NCBI GenBank assembly: GCA_003162995.1
Contig: PLUZ01000187.1
Span: 1-11,631, forward strand
DNA from: Methylocapsa sp.
GTDB lineage: Bacteria > Pseudomonadota > Alphaproteobacteria > Rhizobiales > Beijerinckiaceae
Direction: 5' to 3'
Length of the DNA stretch: 11,631 bases
The notes beneath the pieces were generated by a model. That model did not search any database. It was not told where the DNA came from and worked only from the letters and a program-made list of their open reading frames with translations. The translations under genes were made by a program, and so were the position numbers. Shown here piece by piece: positions 5,091 to 11,631 of the stretch (the first letter of the stretch is position 1; each line of letters starts with the position of its first letter).

Positions 5091-5870
5091 ATGCGGGTAC
5101 TCCTGCTCGGCGGGACATTGGAAGCGAGCAAGCTCGCGAGCCTGCTTGCCGGGCAAAGCGGCATCTCCGCCGTATTGTCGTTTGCCGGCCGCACCAAATC
5201 GCCGCGCGTGCCGGAGATTCCCACGCGTATTGGAGGCTTTGGCGGCGTTGAGGGGCTTAGAGCCTATATCGAAGCCGAGCGCATCGACGTGCTCGTCGAT
5301 GCCACGCATCCATTCGCCGAACAAATCTCGCGCAACGCGGCCATTGCGGCGGCGATGGCGAAAATTCCGCTTGTCAGTCTGTCGCGCCCGGCTTGGTGCG
5401 CTGAAGCCTCCGATCGCTGGATCGACGTCGCCGGTATGGCCGCTGCCGCCGCCGCGCTCGGGCGCGAACCGAAACGTGTTTTTCTGACGGTCGGACGGCT
5501 GCAGATCGAAGCCTTCGCCGCAGCGCCCCAGCATTTCTATCTTGTTCGCGCGATCGAGCCGCTCATGCCTGCACCAAGCTTGCCGCGCCATCGCGTCATC
5601 CTGGGGCGTGGCCCCTTCGCGCTTGAAGCGGAGGAAAAGCTCTTGCGCGAGGAATCGATCGAGGTGATCGTGACAAAGAACAGCGGCGGCAGTGCAACAT
5701 TTGCCAAACTCCTCGCGGCGCGGGCTCTCGGTGTGCCGGTCGTCATGGTCGCCCGGCCGCAACAAGCCTCTGGGCCGGTCCTGAACGACCCGGCCGACGT
5801 CATGGCTTTTCTCTTTCGTCATCAGAGAAGCTTGCTTCATCAGGGAACCTTAGCCCCGCGCGAGGTATAG
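5091..5870 (+). CDS. cobK: Precorrin-6A reductase CobK
   Basis: CobK reduces precorrin-6A to precorrin-6B with NADPH, just before the CobL step. The 259-residue product has the family's motifs: LLGGTLEAS at the N-terminus (5-13), DATHPFAE (70-77), LTVGR (132-136), RAIEP (153-157), ILGRGPF (170-176) and TKNSGG (195-200). The start is supported by GGGAG seven bases upstream. The gene is on the opposite strand to the other cob genes. It is separated by 32 bp from divergent cobL, too little for two full promoters, so at least one promoter must lie inside a neighbouring coding region. Its last 31 bases overlap the 3' end of cobJ. Confidence 0.95.
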   Translation: MRVLLLGGTLEASKLASLLAGQSGISAVLSFAGRTKSPRVPEIPTRIGGFGGVEGLRAYIEAERIDVLVDATHPFAEQISRNAAIAAAMAKIPLVSLSRPAWCAEASDRWIDVAGMAAAAAALGREPKRVFLTVGRLQIEAFAAAPQHFYLVRAIEPLMPAPSLPRHRVILGRGPFALEAEEKLLREESIEVIVTKNSGGSATFAKLLAARALGVPVVMVARPQQASGPVLNDPADVMAFLFRHQRSLLHQGTLAPREV

Positions 5871-6604
5871 ACGAAAGGCGCAGCCGCACCCCGAGGAACA
5901 ATACGCGTTTCGCTAGAACCGACGATGATCAGCGTGCTCATATCGGCAAGGCCAGGATCGGCGGCATCGAGCGTCTCGATCGTGATATGCTCATCCTCCC
6001 GCCCTACCGCGCGCGCAAATACAACCGGCGTCGAAGCGGGTTTCAAGTCTCGCAGCAGCGCGAAAGCGTCATGGATGCGGTGCGGCCGCGCGGCCGAGGC
6101 GGGGTTATAAAGCGCGATCACGAAATCCGCACTTGCCGCCGCCGCGAGACGCTTTTCCACGAACGGCCAAGGCTTAAGATTGTCAGACAAGGAAATTGCG
6201 CAAAAATCATGCCCCAAAGGGGCGCCGATCCGCGCCGCCGCTGCTTGCATGGCCGAGATTCCGGGGCTCACCGCGACGTCGATGTCCCGCCAGCCAGGTT
6301 CACCTTCATCGATCGCCTCGAAAACGGCCGCCGCCATTGCGAAAATGCCGGGATCGCCGCCGGAGACTAAAGCGACATGGCGGCCCTCCTCAGCCAAGCG
6401 CAAAGCATGGCGCGCACGCTCCAATTCAGCCCCGTTGCCGCTTTGGTGGCGCCTCTGCCCCGGTTTGAGAGGGAGCCGCTCGAGATAGGGGCCGTAGCCG
6501 ACAAGATCAGTCGCATTCGCAATGAGGCCCAATGCTTCGGGGGTGATCCATGCCTCGCTGCCCGGGCCAAGGCCAACAATCCGCAAGCTTCCCGGCGCAC
6601 TCAT
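5840..6604 (-). CDS. cobJ: Precorrin-3B C17-methyltransferase CobJ
   Basis: CobJ methylates precorrin-3B at C17 and contracts the macrocycle ring, giving precorrin-4. The 254-residue product is a tetrapyrrole methylase with GLGPG (11-15), GYGPYL (37-42), VSGGDPGIFAM (80-90), SPGISAMQAAAARIGAPLGHDF (113-134, the CobJ-type core), SLSDNLKPW (138-146), ALYNPAS (164-170) and VGSSETR (228-234). The start is fixed by the 4-bp ATGA overlap with the cobI stop at 6601-6604; the open frame continues 186 codons further upstream but that part is only a shadow of cobI. It is the last gene of the cobN-G-H-I-J operon and overlaps the end of cobK by 31 bases. Confidence 0.95.
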   Translation of the reverse strand: MSAPGSLRIVGLGPGSEAWITPEALGLIANATDLVGYGPYLERLPLKPGQRRHQSGNGAELERARHALRLAEEGRHVALVSGGDPGIFAMAAAVFEAIDEGEPGWRDIDVAVSPGISAMQAAAARIGAPLGHDFCAISLSDNLKPWPFVEKRLAAAASADFVIALYNPASAARPHRIHDAFALLRDLKPASTPVVFARAVGREDEHITIETLDAADPGLADMSTLIIVGSSETRIVPRGAAAPFVYTSRGAKVP

Positions 6605-7344
6605 GGATGCCTGCCTTGGCCGGGAATAAGGATGGTTGCAAAATAGGGCGCATGATCGTCCGTCTTGGCGGCAAGCGGAACGATCGTCTCGGTGTCGCTC
6701 GTGCCATGTTCGACATAGATCGCTGTGGAGAGCCGTCCGGCCTCGGTGATCGCCGCGCGGATTTTCGAAAGATTGGCGCCGATCTTGATAATGACCACCG
6801 CATCGGCTGCACCAAGATGACGGTCCAAAGCCGCGCGGCCGAGCGTGCCTGGAAGGACGCTCAAGACATCGTCGCCCCAGGCCATCGGCATCTTTGCCGC
6901 GCTCCAGCACCCCGACATGCCGGTCACGCCTGGAACGATCTCGACGCTGAAGCGATCCTTCAGCCGGGCATAAAGATGCATGAAGGATCCGTAGAAAAGC
7001 GGATCGCCCTCGCATACCAGAGCGACATCGCGGCCTTCGGTGAGATGCGCCGTAATGGCGGTTGCCGTCTTCGCGTAGAAGCCGCGCAGCGCCGCGACAT
7101 AGGCTGGATCGCAGAAGTGGGTTTCCGTGGTCAAGGGATAGAGCAACGGCAATTGGAGGCATGTATCAACAAGCCAGCGGTCGAGGATGGCGCGGGCTTT
7201 TCCGCGCGCGCCTTGCTTGGCGAAATAGGCAACAACTGGAGCGGCGGCAATGATTTTCGCGGCTTTGATTGTCACGAGGTCGGGATCGCCGGGGCCGAGG
7301 CCGACGCCGTATAAGCGGCCGTACTTCGAGGAAAATCCGGTCAT
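6601..7344 (-). CDS. cobI: Precorrin-2 C20-methyltransferase CobI
   Basis: CobI transfers a methyl group from SAM to C20 of precorrin-2, giving precorrin-3A, the first committed step of the branch encoded here. The 247-residue product has YGVGLGPGDPDLVTIKA (12-28), the CobI/CbiL-specific CEGDPLFYGSF (111-121), VPGVTGMSGCWS (137-148), IKIGANL (186-192) and VEHGT (211-215). The start at 7344 is fixed by an ATGA overlap with the cobH stop, and the end overlaps the cobJ start in the same way. Its length is typical of the family. Confidence 0.95.
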   Translation of the reverse strand: MTGFSSKYGRLYGVGLGPGDPDLVTIKAAKIIAAAPVVAYFAKQGARGKARAILDRWLVDTCLQLPLLYPLTTETHFCDPAYVAALRGFYAKTATAITAHLTEGRDVALVCEGDPLFYGSFMHLYARLKDRFSVEIVPGVTGMSGCWSAAKMPMAWGDDVLSVLPGTLGRAALDRHLGAADAVVIIKIGANLSKIRAAITEAGRLSTAIYVEHGTSDTETIVPLAAKTDDHAPYFATILIPGQGRHP

Positions 7345-7988
7345 TCGGATTCGCTCGCGATGGCATTCAAGGCAGCCGCGGCCATGGCGCTGCCCCCCTT
7401 GCGCCCTTTGATGGCAATGAAAGACGCGCGGGCGTCGGCGATGAGCGCGTCTTTTGATTCCGCCGCGCCGACAAAGCCGACCGGCATTCCAAGGACGCAA
7501 GCAGGCCGCGCGGAGGTTTCATCGAGCATGTCGAGAAGATGAAACAGAGCGGTTGGCGCATTGCCGATGGCGACGACCGCGCCATCGAGTCTATCGCGCC
7601 AAAGTTCGAGCGCGGCAGCGCTGCGCGTCGTTCCGAGCTTTTGCGCGAGCGATGGGACGCCTGGATCCTCGAGCGTGCAGATGACCTCGTTTGCGTGCGG
7701 CAACCGTGCCGCGATGATGCCACGTGCAAGCATTTTCGAATCACATAGGATCGGCGCTCCTTGCCATAACGCTCTCCGCGCTTGCGCCACGGCCCCGTTC
7801 GAAAATACGAGATCGCCGGCGATCTCGACCATGCCGCAGGCGTGAATCATGCGCACCGCGACTTGTTCTTCGTCGCGGGCGAAGCGGGCGAGATCGGCCT
7901 CAGTACGGATCGTCGCGAAGGAGCGGCGATAGATTTCCGCTCCGTCGCGCAAATAATTGTAACGGCTCAATACGGGTGCCCCTCTCAT
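7341..7988 (-). CDS. cobH: Precorrin-8X methylmutase CobH
   Basis: CobH moves the C11 methyl group of precorrin-8X to C12, making hydrogenobyrinic acid. The 215-residue product has the family's RMIHACGM (46-53) with the catalytic histidine at H49, VFSNGAV (61-67), EDPGVPSLAQKLGTTRSAAA (107-126), GNAPTALFHL (142-151), GMPVGFVGAAESK (167-179) and KGRKGGSAMAAAALNA (194-209). The start at 7988 overlaps the cobG stop by 4 bp (ATGA). A few extra residues (MRGAPVLS) precede the conserved YNYLRDG. Confidence 0.95.
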   Translation of the reverse strand: MRGAPVLSRYNYLRDGAEIYRRSFATIRTEADLARFARDEEQVAVRMIHACGMVEIAGDLVFSNGAVAQARRALWQGAPILCDSKMLARGIIAARLPHANEVICTLEDPGVPSLAQKLGTTRSAAALELWRDRLDGAVVAIGNAPTALFHLLDMLDETSARPACVLGMPVGFVGAAESKDALIADARASFIAIKGRKGGSAMAAAALNAIASESE

Positions 7989-9298
7989 CGGTTTTCCAAG
8001 TCGCTCAGCCGCCCGCCTTTTCCTGCGATCGTTTCAAAAATGCCGTGCACCGCCGCAAAGCCGAGGCGCTGCGCATCGCTTATACCAGCATCGCGCGCGG
8101 TTTGATTTGCAACAAGATCGTAGAGTCCCTCATGCGCTATGAGGGTCAAGGGTGCCGCCGCTTGCCGCGCGCAGCCTTTGGCGCAGCCCGACACATGCAG
8201 CGCGACGCCGGTTGTGCAGAGCCGCCGTGCTGGAAACATCAAAGCCAAGGCGTCGGAGCGGGTATCGGTGGTGCCATGCGTGCAGCTGGATGCACCGCCA
8301 CAGGCCACGACCGCCAATCGTGCATCCCCGCGATCGACGATGAAACTATGCGTGGCGCAATAGGTGCTTATGGCATCGGCTTGCGCGTCTGAAATATCCG
8401 GCAAGAGCAGCGCGCGCCAGGGCGTGAGCCTGATCTCGCCGGCGCCGAAAATTTCGGCGGCCCACGCTGCGGCGTCAAGCATGTTTGCATCAAGATTTCC
8501 GAAAGCCGCGCCAACCCCGAAGCAGTGTTTGTCATGGAAGCGTATCAAGCCAATCGGACAAGGGTCTTCGATAATGCTGCGCCTTGGAGGCTCGGCGAGG
8601 AACAGTCCGGCCTCTCCGGCAATCGCATTCGCCCCGCAACTCTCGATAAGGTTCTGCATCCGGCGTGGGGGCTCGGCCATTGATGATCCGAGTCTCAGGA
8701 AAATCGTCGCAAGCCGCGACGCAATACCGGGGATAGCGTCTCCCCTGCAGTGTCCCAGAAAAATTGCCTTGTTTGCGTCTCCTCCAATCCCGATAGCGAA
8801 AGATTGCGTGCCTTCTGTCCAATCGAAACGGATATCGGCTGGGATAGAGCCAAGCGAAAGGCCGCTTCCATCATCGACGAGAAAACTAAATTTCGGCGGT
8901 AATGCATGGAGAGCCTTATTGGCAGCAAGCATTGCTTCGAGCGCCTTGGCTGCGTCACCTGCCTCGCTCCGCCCATTGAGCCCAGCCAAAGGGCTCACCA
9001 GAACGTTGCGAACCGCTTCCGTTGCCACGTCCTCATCAATGAGGCCAAACCCGTCGAGTGTTTCGATCAGCGCGGGCAGGGCGCTCTCGCGGACCCCCCG
9101 GATTTGTAAATTGCCGCGCGCGGAAAGATCGAAAAGCCCATTGCCATGGTCGCGCCCGGCTTGCGCGATCCCGCGCATGATGGCGGCTGCGACAATGCCG
9201 CCGCTGATCCGCAGCCGCACGAGAAGGCCGTCCTTCACTGGCATCGGCCGTCGCGCGCCGGGACACCAGCCTTTGCGCAAGGGAGCCTTGCTCATCAT
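7985..9298 (-). CDS. cobG: Precorrin-3B synthase CobG (oxygen-dependent, Fe-S)
   Basis: CobG uses O2 to hydroxylate C20 of precorrin-3A and form the ring-A lactone, giving precorrin-3B. Its presence marks the aerobic pathway. The 437-residue product is related to siroheme nitrite/sulfite reductases. The N-terminal ferredoxin-like half-domain has KGWCPGARRPM (9-19), KDGLLVRLR (22-30) and the LSARGNLQIRGV stretch (58-69). The C-terminal [4Fe-4S] ligands are C333 and C339 (CGGASSCTHG) and C372 and C376 (SGCAKGCA), all present. A second half-repeat begins near residue 245 (PCPIGLI). Translation begins at one of two adjacent ATGs (9298 or 9295), the first overlapping the cobN stop (ATGATG). Confidence 0.94.
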   Translation of the reverse strand: MMSKAPLRKGWCPGARRPMPVKDGLLVRLRISGGIVAAAIMRGIAQAGRDHGNGLFDLSARGNLQIRGVRESALPALIETLDGFGLIDEDVATEAVRNVLVSPLAGLNGRSEAGDAAKALEAMLAANKALHALPPKFSFLVDDGSGLSLGSIPADIRFDWTEGTQSFAIGIGGDANKAIFLGHCRGDAIPGIASRLATIFLRLGSSMAEPPRRMQNLIESCGANAIAGEAGLFLAEPPRRSIIEDPCPIGLIRFHDKHCFGVGAAFGNLDANMLDAAAWAAEIFGAGEIRLTPWRALLLPDISDAQADAISTYCATHSFIVDRGDARLAVVACGGASSCTHGTTDTRSDALALMFPARRLCTTGVALHVSGCAKGCARQAAAPLTLIAHEGLYDLVANQTARDAGISDAQRLGFAAVHGIFETIAGKGGRLSDLENR

Positions 9299-11631
9299 GC
9301 GAGTGTCTCCCGCATCGAGGCAAGGCAGGCAAGCGTCGAATTCCGCCGGCTCTGCCAGAAGCCGCGGGTAAGCGCCTCCTCGAAGCGCATGACGATTGCA
9401 CGCGCGGCCTTCGGATTGGCGTTGACCAGAAAATCCCGCACCAAAGGCGTGCCAAGGGTCGCTTCGAAGAGAAGCTCGAAATGCCTGCTTGCGACCGCAT
9501 CGGTCAGCACCGCGAGAGCATAGAGATGGTCGATCGTTCCGGCGATTTCGGCGGCGCCGCGATGGCCGTGGCGCATCTGCCCGGCGATCCAGCGCGGATT
9601 GCTCGCCCTGGCACGCACCACCCTGGCGATTTGCTCTTCCATCGTTCGCACTTTGAGAGCGCCGGGGCGTGCCGACTCGAGATGATAGATGGCAGCATTA
9701 TTGCCGAGCATTTGTGCAGCCGCGGCAAAGCCTCCCTCATGATCGACGATGGCGTCGGCGTCGAGAATGTCTTGCTCGTCCTGATCTTGCACATGAATGA
9801 GAGCGTCGGCTGCCGCGACGCGTTCGGTGAAGGCTCCCGTGGCGATCGCTTCTCCTTGCGCGCCGCAATAAGCATGCGAGGCCGTGGCAAGATAGCGCGC
9901 GCCAAGTGTTTCACGCGCAACTGCGGAATTCTCATCGATCGCACGCGTAAGGCCGATCCCATAGGAGCCCGGCGCGGCGCCGAAAACGCGCAACAGTTTT
10001 CCAGGCGCGAGCCTGCGCGTTGCCGCAAAAGGGTTCATCTCATCGTCTTCATCGCATTCGCTTAATGCTTGCACGGCCTGATCGAACAAAGTGATCTGGG
10101 CCGGAAAGACATCGCGGAAAAGCCCCGAGATCCGCAAGGTGACGTCGATGCGCGGATGTGTCAGGCGCGCGTTAGGAACGATCTCGAAGCCGGTCACACG
10201 CGAGGACGCATGGTCCCATATGGGTTTGACACCCATGAGCGCGAAAGCCTGCGCGAGATCGTCGCCGCCGGTGCGCATGGTCGCGCTCGCCCAAAGGTCC
10301 ATGACAATTCGTTTCGGCCACTCGCCATGATCCTGGACATGCCGGTTCAAGACTTCCTCTGCGGCGCGCCGGCCAATTTCCCAAGCGGTGCGCGTCGGCA
10401 CCGCACGCGGATCAATGCCATAGAGATTGCGTCCCGTGGGGAGCACATCGATGCGTCCGCGCGATGGAGCGCCGCCTGGTCCGGGCTGGACAAAGCGGCC
10501 ATCGAGCGCGGCGAGGAGCGACGCCTTTTCCGCCTCCCCGCAGCAATCGATAAGAGCGTGCATCCAGTCAGGTAGCGAAGGGCTGCCATCCTCTTGGGGC
10601 GGGCAAGCGTCTTCAAGCGTTTGCGCAAGTGCTTCGACGGTTGCATCACGCAAGGCGGGCTCCGGGGAATGCCCGAAGACATGCAAGCCATCGGCAATCC
10701 GCATGTCCTTGAGATCGCAAAGCCAAGCGTCGAGATGGCGCAATGCAGCGGCTGGATCGGCCGCGTCCTTGAGCCCGCTGTCTTGAAGCAACCCTGTATC
10801 CCTCGCGCGTTCGAGGATTGCTTGTGCCAAGAGGCGTGCGCGCTTGGGATCAAGCGACTCGGCAATCGCATATTCATCGAATAGGGCTTCGATTTCGAGC
10901 GCCGGTCCATGGTTGCCGGCAAGCGTCAACGGCGGCGTCATGTGGCCGATGGTGAGCGCGCAAATGCGCCGTTTGGCCTGCGCGGCCTCACCCGGATTGT
11001 TGACAATGAATGGGTAAATGACGGGCAGCGGTCCAAGCACCGCCTCCGGCGCGCACTCCTCCATGAGAGCCACCGCTTTGCCAGGCAGCCATTCTAGCGT
11101 GCCATGGGTGCCGCAATGGATCATCGCATCGATATTTTCAAATTTGCGGAGCCAGACATAGAAGGCGACGTAGGAATGGCATGGCGGCAAGCTTGTATCA
11201 TGATAGTCCGCCTTGCGATTTGCGGCGCTCCCGCGAGCCGGCTGCAAGGCGATGAGCAAATTGCCGGTGCGCACGGCCCGGAACGCGAATGCGCCGTCAC
11301 GAGCCTCCGCGTCCAGCGGACCCCAATGCACGCGCATCGAACGGACAAAGTCTTGCGGCATGGAATCAATCGCCGCGGCATAATCGGCGAGTGTCAGGTT
11401 TTCGGTTGCCGCCGCCCCTTCGAGGTGGTGCATCAATGCGTCCGGGTGCGGGAGCGGCCCGATGCTATATCCGGCCTCGCGCAGCGATCCGGCAATCGAG
11501 GCAACACTCTTGCCTGTGTCTAGTCCCACGGCATAGCCGCTACGTCCTTCCTTGCCCGGATAATCCGAAAGGATGCAGGCGATTTTGCGATTCGCGCGAG
11601 GGGTCTTGCGCAAGCCGACCCAAGCGGCGGC
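9295..11631 (-). CDS. cobN: Cobaltochelatase large subunit CobN, C-terminal part (5' end outside window)
   Basis: CobN is the large subunit of the ATP-dependent aerobic cobaltochelatase (CobN-CobS-CobT), which inserts cobalt into hydrogenobyrinic acid a,c-diamide. The 778 residues visible are the C-terminal part of a family usually about 1,100-1,300 long. The reading frame stays open to the right edge (codons for AAAWVG precede LRKTP), so the start lies beyond the window and the TTG at 11613 is an internal Leu codon. Diagnostic stretches are CILSDYPGKEGR and AVGLDTGKS near the visible start, IHCGTHGTLEWLPGKAVAL about 170 residues in, LPTGRNLYGIDPRAVPT in the middle, and GLFRDVFPAQITLFDQAV further on, all typical of the CobN/BchH/ChlH large-subunit family. 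It is the upstream partner of cobG in an operon, with an ATGA overlap. Confidence 0.95.
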   Translation of the reverse strand, partial: AAAWVGLRKTPRANRKIACILSDYPGKEGRSGYAVGLDTGKSVASIAGSLREAGYSIGPLPHPDALMHHLEGAAATENLTLADYAAAIDSMPQDFVRSMRVHWGPLDAEARDGAFAFRAVRTGNLLIALQPARGSAANRKADYHDTSLPPCHSYVAFYVWLRKFENIDAMIHCGTHGTLEWLPGKAVALMEECAPEAVLGPLPVIYPFIVNNPGEAAQAKRRICALTIGHMTPPLTLAGNHGPALEIEALFDEYAIAESLDPKRARLLAQAILERARDTGLLQDSGLKDAADPAAALRHLDAWLCDLKDMRIADGLHVFGHSPEPALRDATVEALAQTLEDACPPQEDGSPSLPDWMHALIDCCGEAEKASLLAALDGRFVQPGPGGAPSRGRIDVLPTGRNLYGIDPRAVPTRTAWEIGRRAAEEVLNRHVQDHGEWPKRIVMDLWASATMRTGGDDLAQAFALMGVKPIWDHASSRVTGFEIVPNARLTHPRIDVTLRISGLFRDVFPAQITLFDQAVQALSECDEDDEMNPFAATRRLAPGKLLRVFGAAPGSYGIGLTRAIDENSAVARETLGARYLATASHAYCGAQGEAIATGAFTERVAAADALIHVQDQDEQDILDADAIVDHEGGFAAAAQMLGNNAAIYHLESARPGALKVRTMEEQIARVVRARASNPRWIAGQMRHGHRGAAEIAGTIDHLYALAVLTDAVASRHFELLFEATLGTPLVRDFLVNANPKAARAIVMRFEEALTRGFWQSRRNSTLACLASMRETLA

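Noticed and set aside
5124..5137. Palindrome GCGAGC-AA-GCTCGC near the start of cobK
   Set aside because: It lies inside the coding region in codons for a conserved-looking helix and is short enough to occur by chance in GC-rich DNA.
5055..5840. A 261-codon minus-strand frame opposite cobK
   Set aside because: CobK motifs on the plus strand are unambiguous; the minus frame has no recognisable domain and a composition typical of a shadow.
6605..7162. Upstream extension of the cobJ frame by 186 codons, suggesting a fused domain
   Set aside because: The added residues read through cobI in another frame and are Arg/Cys-rich without motifs; the ATGA junction marks the true start.
8364..9371. A 335-codon plus-strand open frame opposite cobG
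   Set aside because: It is antisense to a conserved cob gene and has the Ser/Pro/Arg-rich composition of a GC-rich shadow frame.

Overview
The window looks like a chromosomal stretch of an aerobic alphaproteobacterium, probably Hyphomicrobiales (Rhizobiales). The evidence is an RcdA (DUF1465) gene, a family confined to alphaproteobacteria as far as I know; an oxygen-dependent (CobG/CobN-type) cobalamin gene cluster in the rhizobial order; and GC-rich coding sequence. I cannot place the genus. Every part of the window is either a gene or a short spacer; no gap between genes exceeds about 200 bases.

Left part (1-1512): a small protein of unknown function with a C-terminal membrane anchor (1-543, +). 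It converges on an HD-superfamily protein (742-1512, -) whose metal-ligand pattern resembles the PhnZ-type diiron oxygenases as much as ordinary HD phosphohydrolases. The 198-base spacer between them holds a strong GC stem-loop. Another bulged stem-loop lies just upstream of the HD gene.

Mercury module (1661-3119): merR (+) diverges from merT-merP and a small Cys-rich GDCCVxC protein (all -). A textbook MerR operator, with a 19-bp spacer and a perfect 7-1-7 dyad, lies between merR and merT. No mercuric reductase gene (merA) is visible, so this module can sense and import Hg(II), but its detoxifying step must be elsewhere or absent.

rcdA (3280-3831, +) encodes the ClpXP adaptor-type cell-cycle protein RcdA. 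It ends 6 bases from the end of cobL.

Cobalamin cluster (3838-11631): cobN-cobG-cobH-cobI-cobJ run on the minus strand as one tightly coupled operon, with four consecutive 4-bp ATGA stop/start overlaps. cobK lies on the opposite strand between cobJ (overlapping 3' ends) and cobL (divergent). Together these enzymes take precorrin-2 through CobI, CobG, CobJ, (CobM, CobF not seen here), CobK, CobL and CobH to hydrogenobyrinic acid. CobN, whose N-terminus is cut by the window edge, is the large subunit of the aerobic cobaltochelatase. The cob part is conventional; the less ordinary material is the merA-less mer module, its Cys-rich partner and the neighbouring HD protein.
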